Assembly: GCA_964036155.1 (NCBI GenBank) | Contig: OZ038423.1 | Span: forward strand, 1,857,549 to 1,921,548 | Reading direction: 5' to 3' | DNA length: 64,000 bases | Source of the DNA: Diploscapter coronatus | Lineage: Eukaryota; Nematoda; Chromadorea; Rhabditida; Rhabditidae | Shown: positions 35,285-48,100 of the stretch, piece after piece | Layout of the letters: the number at the start of each line of letters is the position of its first letter | Position numbering within the stretch: the first letter of the stretch is position 1 | The notes under the pieces: generated by a model | Told to the model about the DNA's origin: nothing | Seen by the model: the letters and a program-made list of their open reading frames with translations, nothing else | Databases searched by the model: none | Made by a program: the position numbers and the translations under genes

Positions 35285-36121
35285 GCAAAAGTCTAGTTTT
35301 TATTAAGAGACATTCCACAAATAAACGAAACAACTGTCAAAGGGGATCCGGACAATGGCAAAAGTGTTCCGGATCCGAACCAAACTTATATGGTGGATAC
35401 ATCCATGGATCCTAATCACAAAAATGGGGAGATCAGGTTCCGCCCCCAAAAGTGGACGGGGCTAGGTGGGGGTCAAAGTTGGGAGTTTTGACGATTTTAT
35501 CAATTTCGAAAGGTATAAAGAAAACTTTTTTGCTATAAGAAATTTTCGAAGAATCTAAAAAGGATGAACATGGTCATGGAATGTACTTTCTAGAAATATA
35601 ATGGTTTAGGGGATCAACCACTTGTTTGGGGCTGGAGGGAGTCTTAAAGTTAAAAAGTGTCAAAAATGGCAGTCTCAAAACATGCATTTTTTGCACAAAA
35701 TCGCTCTTACTGAAAAAGTTTAGGAGAAGTTCCAAAAATCTGATGATATATTCGAATTCTACATGCCAAATTACCCCAAAATCAGTTCTAAAAAGCATGA
35801 ATTAGGCGGAACATTTTTGAAAAAAAATCAGCCAAATGGGCGTGGCCCGAGGGTCGAATTTTACAAAATCGATCGAAAAAATTCAAACGATACACCAATC
35901 GATAGCCCCTGAAAAACTGAGCAACTTTTGTGAAGACACTTTGGGTCTAGCTATAATGGTATGCGTGGTACAGTGGTTTGAATAGACCAGATCCACGAAA
36001 ATGACAAAAATATTCAAAAATTCATAACTTTTGTAAAATCAAACGAATTCGAAAAATCTTTTCAGGATATAGCAGTTGAAAGGCAACACTTCATTTTTAA
36101 TTTCTTGAACTTTTAAACTTT
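35285..36121. repeat. Dispersed repeat, copy B
   Basis: Shares CCGGATCCGAACCAAACTTA, the ATGGTGGATACATCCATGG block and GGGGCTAGGTGGGGGTCAAAG with copies at 30.0 kb and 51.6 kb. Its right end (TTTTTAATTTCTTGAACTTT) matches the sequence just left of copy A. It abuts the 3' end of the lysozyme gene. Confidence 0.7.
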
Positions 36122-39096
36122 AATAAATCTATCTATCAAAATGACATGTTTATTATTTGAAATGCTGCACACAATATGGTCAACTCCATGATGTCGGTCT
36201 TCTTGATTTCGAAGATCAGTACCTAAAATATTTATTTTAATAAAGTTTTTTTTAAAATGTTACCAATTCATATCCATGTTGACCTACAATAGGTTTTCAA
36301 GATAAAATGAAAACTATTTAAAAATTCGCATTTTATCTTGAAAACCCTACCCCGCATGGTCCGTTCACACTGCCTGAAAGTAAAATTATTTAAGACGCAT
36401 TATTTATAAGACTCGAACAACGTTCAAAGAGGCTTGGCATTTGTGCAAGTCCTTCTATCGGGATATGGCCCATATGGGTTGATAGGGCCCTGGGTTCCAT
36501 TCATAAAAATGGGATCGGTTTCGCTCCGCCCCTTTTTTCGCTATTTTGGGTTTGGCCTTCTGACATCGCATTGAAGGTACAAAGAAAACTTTTGCTATAA
36601 AAGATTTTCGAAAATTTTAAGAAGCATAATATTCCAGATACGATTTTACACCTCTTGATATATAGGGCTTAAGGGGTTAACCACTCTTTAGGAACGGAAG
36701 GAGGCTTCAAGATCAAAACATGAGATTTGTATCCCCTATTTTTGCACAAATGCCAAGCCTCTTTGAACGTTGTTCGAGTCTTATAAATAATGCGTCTTAA
36801 ATAACTTCAATTTCAGGCAGCGTGAACGGACCATGCGGGGTAGGGTTTTCAAGATAAAATGCGGATTTTTAAATAGTTTTCATTTTATATTGAGAAGCCT
36901 ACCCCGCATGGTCCGTTCACGTCGCCTGAAATTAAAGCTATTTAATGATAAAGGCCGGGCTTATAATCATATAAGCTTATAATAATCACAGATAACATAT
37001 AAGTCTAGGCATCACGAGACGGAGTTGAGTTGGTTTAAAAATTTGAAAACAAATGCTTAATCCATACCTGCGTACTGATGGATAGAAGGCTGAGTCCACC
37101 CCCCAAAAGGGACGAAATTGGAGAAGTCCTGGTGTCCGTTGTAGTTCGCCTCAAGTGTGTTTATTTCGATCTTTCAAAATTTTAAGGATGTCATTATTAT
37201 CTGATTTTTGTAATGTCTCTTATTGAAAAGCAACTTAAACATATTTTACTGCTTAGCCATCATACTATTCTACCAAACATAATATTCGCCCTCTAGTAGC
37301 AACGTATCCATTCTTCCCTTTACTTACCCACCAAAGCGGCTTCGAGCTCCATTGGCTCCATCCAATGCCCACGATTGAAGCCCAGTTATTGTTACTTAAA
37401 AATTTTTATTTTCATTAAAGATTAACATTATTTATCTTGGAATTTTACGAGTTGGTTTCAGGAAAACATAGCTTTCATATAGCATTTTCTATTTGTTCCG
37501 AAGAGAACGTCGATATTCAAAAAACTACGCTATTCGTCTCGTTTCTCTTCTATGCGACTCACTATTTCACTCCTCCAAATTCGATTTCTAATTACTGTTG
37601 CATGTGAATATCGACTTTACTCTCCGATAAACGATACGTGTTTTATAGAAATCTAAAAACGTCGAATAAATGACGAACTTGGTGTAGATGCCCCAATTGA
37701 CATTCATGGCGTTGAGTTGATTGCCCAGTCGAGTGATGAAGTCTCGATTGTAGTTCTGGTCATTTGACCATGCGAAGATTTCAAGATCGAGCCTAAGTTA
37801 GAGATTGTTGCCAATTCGAAAACCGCACGACATTCAAGACCTCAAGACATAAAATAGCGTGTATGGTTAGGGCAGAGTATTGGCTGATAGGACTTCTTTT
37901 CCTACACTATTTCGCATGTCATGAGACTATGTATGCCATGCGGTTTCCAGATAGGCAAGATTTTTGCTTAAATAATGGCTTGATTAAACCATTTATGCTT
38001 ATAAGTGCATCTCGTATCTTTAAGAATCAATAAAAGATGGATTACGCTGACTTTCAGCCAATAAACATTTACCATAACATGCCATATTGTGCGCCTTCGG
38101 CCGTCAATCTATTGACTGTAGCCTCGATCTGAATAAATATAATGGCATAAAATTGGTGTGAAATATACGAGGCCATCTGACTGAAGTCTTGCTGGAGTCT
38201 GACCTGGTTCTCCGGAGGTGCACAACTCGATTTCAGACAGGGGAAGACGTAACCATCGACGTACTGCCAACCAGCAGCCCTTGCAGCTTTGATGTTAGCG
38301 ATTCCCGTCTCGTCGTAGTCACCAATTGATTCCCAGACTGAAAATATCATTTGAATTCTATAGTTCAGTGCCCGAATCCACGAAACTTCGGAATCCTTCC
38401 TATTGAAACCTCACAGCGAGATGAAGGTTCCTATAGGAAGGTTTCAGAGGCTCCAAGGGCAATTTGGAAACCCTGAGACACGAGCCATTGAGAAATAGCG
38501 TGGAAAAAGAAACCCTATCACTCCCCATACCCTACCCTAACCCCTATACTATTTTTCCTATGTCTCGTGTTTCGTGGTCTCGCAATTTCCAAATAGCCGT
38601 TTCAAGAGTTTTCTAGATCCGGGCACTGAAGATAGCTAGGCAGAGTTAAGTTTGCTGATGTCGAACAATATCAGAACAGTACTATCTCTTGAACGATGCA
38701 ATTTATCATCGTTTATATTGAAGCATTTTTGTGCGGTAGTATTTGGAAAATTCGGCATGCCAATCTTAGATACTGATGAAATCCACCTCGAGCAACGAAG
38801 AATTCCAAACCATTCTGCTGCAGACATTGGAAACAGCCGGAGTTGCAAGACTAAAATTTTTGCCGGTTTTCAAAAAGTCAGCATAATCATTGCCTGAATT
38901 CCATCCCATCCTGTCGTAGATAAGGATGATGTGGCCAGCGAAAAAGCTAGTAGAAGCCTGAACTTCAGCTAATCATAATTTAGCAACTACTTTTAAATTA
39001 GAATAACATGAAAATTATAAATATATGCTTTTAAGGATAGAAAATCTAAACATTTTAAAACTGAGTTTTTTTTAAACGTGACACCTACCTGAACAT
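36113..39096 (-). CDS. GH25 lysozyme (nematode lys family)
   Basis: Nine exons (39089-39096, 38894-38957, 38787-38850, 38204-38337, 38073-38128, 37679-37792, 37328-37394, 37068-37170, 36113-36222) join in frame to 239 residues. The split start gives a signal peptide, [16 protein letters not shown]. Family landmarks follow: [35 protein letters not shown], the catalytic D-x-E pair in WLDLEIFAW (D111, E113), [10 protein letters not shown] and [18 protein letters not shown]25 enzymes cleave peptidoglycan; in worms they are intestinal secreted enzymes used for digestion and defence. Exon 2 to exon 3 needs a GC-AG intron. The last exon reads past the usual ending and takes its stop from a repeat, so the C-terminus is uncertain. 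Confidence 0.87.
36290..36900. repeat. Long inverted repeat with about 155-base arms
   Basis: The left arm (36290-36448) and right arm (36742-36900) are near-complements. Both contain CCGCATGGTCCGTTCAC, AAGACGCATTATTTATAAG and CGAACAACGTTCAAAGAGGC or complements. A third piece at 36901-36960 repeats the GCATGGTCCGTTCAC end. It lies in the last intron of the lysozyme gene. Confidence 0.85.
38364..38630. mobile_element. Nested pair of MITEs in a lysozyme intron
   Basis: The outer element is bounded by TTCAGTGCCCGAATC and its near-complement GATCCGGGCACTGAA (38616-38630). Inside it, 38459-38597 is a copy of the GAGACCACGA family with GGCAATTTGGAAA ends. The inner copy therefore inserted into the outer one. 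Confidence 0.6.
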
Positions 39097-42000
39097 GACA
39101 CCGTGTGCTTGGGGAACTTAGGAGCCGAAAATGATACTGATAACTGAATTGCCAATTAGGAATATCAGCTTATGTATTTTATTTGTGAGCTTATCAATAA
39201 GATGCAGTTATCAATTTACTAATGCAAAGTAACAGGAAACGGCTATTAGCTTTTCATTTTTCCATTGTTTTATGATTCGGTAGACTCCATTATAAAGTCA
39301 AAACTCAGAAACCCAAACATGTGACGTAAAAGTATTAAAGTTTCTAATAAAAGTTATTGCAATTTTTATATAAATTAATTGCCACTCTTGCATAGAGAGT
39401 GCAAGCACCTTCCCTTTGTGAAAGAGAGAAAGAAAGAAAACCGTCGTATGGGTTGTTTTTAAGTGCATTTGTGTTAGAATAATCGTTATTTTCTGAATTT
39501 TCATGGACGATATTAATCAACTCGACTATGGGGAATATTTTTCTCCGTTGGAGCGATTCATGAAAATCACGTCTAATGCCCAAAAATGAATTTCGAATCT
39601 GGAGAATACGAGTTTTCAGAAAATAATATATGTTTTCTTCTATCATCATGCACTTCGAAAATGTACTTGCGCTTTTTATCTTGCATAACACCAGCTTAAT
39701 TTAATTAGATGGACATTATCTAATTGTGCTGGAACATAAATGAAAATTGGCAAAAAAACCTTTCTTATACAAAGTGTTAGATATATAACGAATTTTTTAG
39801 TATATTTAAATTATATATATATATACTAAATAAATATTTTCAGTTGTAGTTATTAGCATTGCACCAATGGAATAATTGACTTAAGATAAATTATATAATT
39901 CTTTAAAACATAATTAATATTTGAGATTTGTCAATATATTCGCTATGAAATTTATACTTTTCAGCTGATATCTTTTAGAATTTGCTACTGAACAGGATTG
40001 TCGGCAAAGAACTCGCTGACGAATGTTTACAAACACTCATTACATGATAAAGCATGGGAGGGGCAAAATAGTTATGATATTGCGCATGTTACACTAGATA
40101 AGGGTTTACACTCTGCCAGCAACCCTGCTATTGAATTAACGAAATTAACCAGACATTATCTAATTATTCGGAACATATCTGCCTGATATAATAAAATGAG
40201 CATTATTTGAACACATCTGAAAATTCTATTCTAGTATACAACGCAGTCAGACATAAGTTTCGTGTCAAATGCATAGAATTTTTCATTTTTATTTGCATTT
40301 CTTTACCCTTCAGTACCCATATTCATGAGCGCGTTCCGTTAAATTGGGTCTATGTTAATCCGAAGTCATTTTCTTAAGCCCGGGTTAAATATTTTCGAAT
40401 TTATTTTTAGTCAGGAATGTTCTAGATTGTGAAAAATTGTCATTTCAACTTCATAAACTTTATAATTTAAAAAAGCAGATCTAACTCCATTTAAAAATGA
40501 TATAGAAGAATTCCAACTGAAGCGGAATCAAATTTTGGGTTAAATTTTAAATTAGAACGTCCTTCACATCTCAAAAATCAAATAAGCCTTAATTTTAAAT
40601 CACGTCGGCGTCGGTGACAGCGCGCGGAGGTCGTTCGATTTTTGTAAGATTGACATTAGAAGGCTCAACCTTCGTATTCTTTTTTCTAGAAAACATTTCG
40701 ATGGGATTTAAAGTTCAGTTTTTATGCCAAATTTCAACTAATCTTATTTTTCCAAAAGTTGTTTTTTCCCGATCATTCAATGCGTATGCCTCGGCATAAA
40801 ACGGGAAAAGAAAACATTTGATTCGGATTTCTCGAATTTATTTGCTTCATTGCGTATGTCATTTGGCTGGCTTTCATTGCAACGTTCCCAGAGTTTATTT
40901 TTGCTTTACTTATTTTTATTTAAATATTCTACAAATTGAATTTAAATTAACCATATTTTTTACATTACAAATTGAATATTTTCTTTTCTAAATATAATGA
41001 AATATACACAATATCAACATTTTCAAAAATACCTCGTCTACTTATCTCGTCCTTTGAATCCTGCTTGAAGCTATTTATCGACGCATTATGAACTAGGATA
41101 CACTTGAACTCTTATTTAGCATATTTTATTTATGTCAAAATTTATTTTTACTATTACAAAACTTTCCTATTCGGCGCATATCTGGTCTAAAAATATCAAG
41201 GCATTATGCTACCTTTCGTAATATATATTACACAATAGACGCTATAATCTATTATAATCGACTTCTAAGAGTGCATGCCAAGAGTGATTTTCCTCCCATC
41301 AAGTATTCCGCACTTCCTATGGATTTCCGGAATCTGAGAAAAGATAGGCCTTTGACCGCTCAGGTTCTTGATCTGTCTGGTTTCAAATACCAAGTAATTG
41401 CGGCAGAATTATTTCATAATGTCTTAGATTTATAATACTAAATTAATATACCTTGGAATATAACATGTATGCCATTAATTATATGTCAATTCAGCTAGTT
41501 AAAAGTTACCATTGTTCACTTGGTCTCAATTATCTGACCATGAGACAATCTGACATTTATAATTGAGCATATTTTCTCATCAATTGTTCAAAATATTAAG
41601 CTTCATATTGTAAAGGATAAGTTTCAAAACCCGTCCGAAATGCGCCACATCGAAAATTCATAATACTCGTGGCCTAAGATTGATACACTTTTCACTCATC
41701 TCGCATGCATGCAGGGCTCGTATGCTTTCCGGAAGGCCTGGAAACGTAGACCGACCCCAATAATTTGACGATTGGTTACTAGTAAAAGTTTATTTGTTCG
41801 GAAATTCTTCTATAGTTTTCTTTCCTTTGCCTTTATTTTATCATATAACAAAGTGCTTGCTCATTTCTCCTAAATCAGAAAATTCGATGTAATTTATTCA
41901 GATTATTACTAACAATCTTCTAATTCAAAAGCAGTTTTGGCCCTGTTTAATTTGAATTTCTAAATTACTGGACGAATTTTAGAAGGTGATCATAATTTCT

Positions 42001-42184
42001 AGGTTGTTTTCACGAAATGTCCATTTTTAGGGTCTTTTCCTGGTTCTTTGTATTTTGATGGACCAATTAGGGCGACTTGCGTAGTAAAAAGTGAAGTTAT
42101 GGGCCTTTCATAGGTCGGGGCTAAGCGTCTATTTTGAATTCTGACAATATGTTTGGAATTTCAGATATTCTTATCGTCTACACA
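39097..42184. other. Intergenic between lysozyme and degenerin genes
   Basis: No exon chain could be built on either strand. Apart from the hAT-like element at 39993-40127 I see only AT-rich sequence. Confidence 0.45.
39993..40127. mobile_element. hAT-like MITE with 8-base target duplication
   Basis: Ends CAGGATTGTCGGCAAAG and CTGCCAGCAACCCTG. Flanking octamers CTACTGAA (39985-39992) and CTATTGAA (40128-40135) differ at one base. It is the reversed sister of the copy at 19468-19599. Confidence 0.7.
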
Positions 42185-45100
42185 ATGCTTCAAAATTCTG
42201 ATAAACCAGTTTCTAAAATCACGAAACCTACGTCATGAAAGAGCAAAGGTATTCAATTTAAATTTTCGAATTTTTTAGCCTCAACTTCGAACTTATAATC
42301 CACACCCACTTTTTTCTTTTTCCTACCTCCATTCCTACTCATTCCTCAAGAGTGGGTGTGAAATACAAAAGGCCTTCAACTTCAGATTTATTAGCTTCGC
42401 ATTGAAGTTGAAGATGCATCTTTCCTAACTTGATCCAAAAACTTCAGCCAACCCTCCTGTTGCCGCCGATTATTGACTAAATTGGGAGAGGACGTCGCAG
42501 AATTCGCTGAGCACACTAGGTAATCAGTTAATCACTCTAATCAAATATTTAGCTATCTAAAGTAATTATTTAATTAGCCTAATTAAGTGCACACGGCCTA
42601 CCTCGAGCTTATGTCAGTCGCGGTTTGCGAAGAGCACTTTGGTTGCTGCTATTCTGCGCCTGCCTATGCGTATTCGGGTATCAGGCCTATCTGATCATGG
42701 ATCGGTTTTCGAGGTAATCGTTCCTTTTTTAATTTGAAATAAATTTGCAAATAAATATTTGACTTCAAAGTATTTGAAGCTGTTAAACTTTAAAGTTGTT
42801 TTTTTTCTAATTTAATGTGCTTTTGCACCACTGGAAAATTTATTATTGAAACTCTATATCATTGAAAATAAAGTGCATTTGCAAAGAAAATCACGAGTTT
42901 GACAAAAAATGCTTCAAAATATCTCATATGTAAGGGCTGAAAATTTCAATGTGATTCGATTATTTGGCGGTAATTGAAGCAATGTTTAGGAAAAAAGTAT
43001 CGTAAAGCGAAAGTGTTTTGCTCCAACAAAGTAAATTCATTTTTGAAAGACGTTTCAAAATAATCCATAAGAAACCCATTTCGTTTTTGGATAGCATATA
43101 TAAATATTAGTATTTGCACCAAATAAATCTCCAGAAACGACATCATTGTCGGCGTCGAGTTGAAATTCGAAGCGATGCGTTTTCCGGCGGTCACTCTTTG
43201 CAACATTAACGCCTATAAAAATTCGCCTTCACGACAATTCAGTTCGGTTAAATCGGCTGTAAGTGAAAAATCATGTTTATCTTCAAACTACGTCCATTTT
43301 GGCTTCTTGTATTTCACGCCCATACTCACACCCACTTCTTTCTTTTCCCCTACTCTCTCCTCAAAAATGAGTGTGGACTACAAAAGGCCTATTTGTATCC
43401 TAACAAAAAACATTTAGTTATGAAAGATGTTCAATAATTCGTTCAAATTTACTAAGATGTCAAAAAAGAAGGAAATTTAAGATCGAAGCTTTCGAATTTG
43501 CGTTGGATTCTCAATCTCCGCGGAAAAAGCGCTCAATTGGCAATTTAATGGAAGTCGATATCAGCGACATCCAGTCGGTCAGATTGAAATGCTCCCTCAA
43601 TCCAGATGGTTTGTATCGGCCGGATCTCGAGGGCGGTCAGGATTGCGTGAGAGTTTAAATTAGCTTTTCTTCGAATTTCATTTATACCGCATCCAACTAT
43701 GCAATCATTATATATAAAATAAAGAAAAGTCGAAAATGCGGAATTTTGAAACACACCAAATAGCAAATTTCGAAACATTCAGTATAAAGACTATTCAATG
43801 ATCATACCTTCATCCAGAAAAATCGCGATTTTCAGACCTGCACGACATTCGGCCATTTTGATGAAGACTACGACGATGTCCTATCCGCTTGGAATTGTGC
43901 ACCCCGTCAATTGTGGGTCGAGAAAGTCTGTGTATTTTCAAAAATCGACAAAAGCGGACGCGAAATCAAAGTTTTGTCTGGGTGTCTATGCATCGTCGAT
44001 GATAATTACTGCGTAAAGGATGTGGAATTTAAAAAAGTACGATTTTTTGTGAAGATGCTTTTCTGTAAATTTGTTTTTTTTTCAATTAGATAGTCGCAAA
44101 ATGGCCTCTGGAAGTTAATTTAAAGAAAAATCATTCTCTCGGTGATAATTCTTACGATGTGTGCTTTCAAGTGAAGGAAGACTTGAGGTAATAATTCTAT
44201 CGTTTTAAAAATATGTGTTTTAAATTTTCAAGTTATCATTTTATACTTTTAAAGTTATTGATCTGGTACGATTTTTGAGAAGATTTTTCACCTAATATTA
44301 CATACATTTTTGAAATTTTAAAAGAAGTAAATTCCAGAAACGAAGGCATAGCCTACTGTAAGTCACTTGATTATTGGAAAATCAGTCGATGCTCTTCATG
44401 TGATTGGTGGGCTAGGTAATCATTTGCATTTAGGGATATTTGACCATGAAAACAAGTTTATAATTCATGATCAATTTTCATAATGCTCAAAATATGAGTC
44501 CGGCTCTTAAATAAAGTAAAAACGAAAATCCACTATACCGTTTTCATCCAAATCTGGCCCTGACTCTCATTTTTCCAGCTTCTCAGTCGCCCTCTCACTC
44601 CGATTTTCCCTGAGGCATCATACTTTAGATGGCAAACAGGATAAAGTAACTGTAGCACAGTGGTATTAAATTGAGCATGATAATGGTAAATCAAACGGCG
44701 GTGGTTTCGACCATCATTATTAGGCGAATTTTTAGCATAATTTGGCTCTAAAACTAGAGAGCGTCTGAAAATGAGAGAATGAAAAAACGAGACAAATGAG
44801 AACCAGGGCCAGATTTGGATGAAAAGCGTAGTAACTTCAAACTAGATCTTACGATAATTGGCTTTTACAGCTTTTAAGTTATCATTGCACCGCCCGCAGC
44901 GGAAGTTTTACTTCTAGAATAACTAAACAAGTGATTCAATTTGAGATGCTCCATATCTACCTCTGACTACGATGAAGACCAATGTCTATGCAGTAACAAT
45001 ATGTGTTTCGCCATTGAAAACCCTAATAATGACTCGATTAAGGTATACATCAATTAAAAGGTCAAGCTTATTTGACATATATAGAAAAGGAGCCGTCGCG

Positions 45101-48100
45101 ATTTCTCTAAAACGAATGAACAGCTATTCAATCACTATGAAGGACTGTTGGCAGTGAATAGTACCTGTACCTGTACGGCGTCTTCGGGATGCACCGCTTT
45201 GAGGGTATATATTTAATTATTTATTTCAAAAATCAATCAAAGAACCTGAGAACACAGCTATTTTGACGATGCATATTAGCATAAATCTATCTCCTTTCTT
45301 TACTCACTGAGTGGCCAAATGAAAAGCCTTTAATCTGAACAATTTACAGGTTTTCAGAGACATCGATTTAGACATTATCTTAGAATTACATGTGTAATTT
45401 CAGGATTATAACCCATCAAATAGCTCGACCTGCGTATGCTTCTACAACAAGAAAAACGATAATTTATGGCCCTGCTATGAAAACCAGCATTGGCAGATAC
45501 GAAAGTGCAGGAAGTGCAGCACATTTGGTATACGTTCCTTCTAAACCCACGCACAAATTTCATGCAGCTGACATAATCGATCGTATTTTGGTCTTTGAAT
45601 ATTTTGAAACCTACACTCCTATTTGGTCTTTTGATATTAACTGTTCTATAATTTTATCCTGTCATTTAGAAAGTGCCCAAAAATTTTTTTTTTAATTTGC
45701 ACGTTAATTTCCATGAAAGTGATTTTTAGTAATAGAAGACCCCCTTAATCATAAGATTCCCTAAGGCAGAAGGCCATGTTCTTATATTTCAAACTTCAGG
45801 AGATTGCATATTCGACGAGCGACAGAGGGGAAAACATGACTGCTTTTGCGCCGTTCCGATCAAAATGTGCGTTCGAATTGACGCGATTGAATCGAATGCT
45901 ACCTTAAGTGGGCTTTAAAATACATTATCAAGATAATAATAGCATTTAACTGATTAGAAACCGGTCGATTGAAATCTAAATCTAAATTGCTGTAACATTA
46001 GAGTTCAATTTCGAGTATTCCTGTTTTCAGTAGAACAACTGCCCGCAATTTGGGAGATCCCCAAAACTACTCCGGTTAGCATTGTCGAAAAGAAGCGGGC
46101 TGATACGGAGAAAGCATATGGATATAAGGTGACCGATAAAAATCTATATAATTAAAAAAGAACGCTTTTCCCCAAATGATTGAAAGTGCTCATGTGAATT
46201 TTTCAACAAAAAAAGTTGCTATTTACGAATGATTTTAAACTCTACTTAATCTTTACAAGGAAGCTCATTCAAAATAAGTGGGCCCCCCGTACTTACAGAC
46301 GAATAGGGAGAGCAGGGTATGTAGGAAAAGCGGAGAAATAAGAAAAAGAGCGATCTGTAAATACAGCCGTCTGTGTCTGTCGCCCATCGCAAGTACAGGA
46401 GACCAAATAGGTGAAGTTGAAGATGAGAAAGTTGAATTTGAATTTAATTTATTGCGAGCCCTATATTTTAGATATAAATTTAGGGCGTCAAAGACCCAAT
46501 CGCTTTAAAAGCGAAGGCGATGGAAAACATCATCTTTGCCGTGGATCAACTAACTGCCGATCAAAAATACGCAATCACTTACAATCGATCGGAATTCATC
46601 ATCAAATGCTCGTTCAACCAGGAGGAGTGTGATTTGGAGAAGTATTCTTCATTGCCTTTGCAAAATTTTGAAACATTCGTTATTTGGCATACATACATTT
46701 CAAATATTCACAATTAGAGATGAGTCCTATCATTCCATTTCAGTGACTTCGTCACATATCTGGATCCTACATTCGGCGCTTGTTTCACATATCATTCCGC
46801 AAATGAGTCAAGAAGCATTTCTAGCGGCAGAGCTGGTCCCAATTATGGTATGCAAAAATTTTCACTATTGATATCATTTATAAACTATTGGTTTAAAAAA
46901 ACCTTTATATTTATACTTTCACTCTATCTTATTCATACAGTAATATCTCCGCGTTTCTAGATTATGATAACCGTTATCATTTATCCATAATACATTGTTG
47001 ATGCCGAAACCTGGGAAGTCGAAAATTAGGGGAGAAAGAATGATTTTAGGCCAGTCTCTAATTCTTGATTTTCTAGCCGCTAAAAATAACTGCACCACTT
47101 TACACGCCTCCCAGATTTCGGCATCAACAATACCATAATTTCAAGAAGTTAACAATTTGCTACGTTTTCTTTAAGTATAAAGTTGAATTTTAGGACTCCG
47201 AATCGAAGTGCTCGTAAATATCACCGAATATTTGCCGACTACCGAAGCGGCCGGCGTCCGTTTGACGGTTCATTCACACGACGAACAGCCATTTCCCGAT
47301 ACTCACGGATTCTCCGCCCCTACTGGATTCGTGTCTTCATTTGGGATTAAATTGGTAATCCAATTCATCCAAAATAATTATTATCAATTGTTTTGTGATA
47401 TCACGACATATAAATAAAATTGGAAAAGAATAGAGTCATGTCTCAAGTTTTCATAATGATATATTCACTCTATAATGGTATAAATTTTCAAACTTACAAA
47501 AAGTGCTTTCAGCAATCAATCACCCGACTACCTGAGCCATATGGGGATTGCGTTGAAAACGGAAAGGATGAAAAGTTCATCTACACAGACAAGGCTTACA
47601 GCACTGAAGGTTGCAATTATTTATGTGCCTCACTCATGTCTAGAACAGGGATGTACGGAGTTCTTTTAGAGAAAAAAGCGCGAGAAATAGTGTGTAGAGT
47701 TTGAGTTCGAGTCTTATTGTGCCGTATTGTGAATGCTAGCAGACCAGACACGTTAAATTTGTAGAATATCAATCATGATATGCATAAAATTGAACCATAT
47801 TTTTATTTAAATTCATTCCTATTATCGAGTTCAAATCAAGATTTTTGAAAATATTGGCACACTGATGATATCGGAATTAAAATTACGCAAAATCAGCCAT
47901 GCTATGGACTATATCGAAAACTAATTCATAACTTCTCCTGCAACTTACCATGGAAAAAATCTTGAACATATTACTACAAGAGAAATAAGTGAATTAGAAT
48001 AGTGTTGTAATAATTATTGCAAGTGAAATCTTGAAACCTATTTGAGAAACTAAGATTTCAGGCTGTCAGCGAAGTTGCATCCAAAAATACCTGTTCGATA

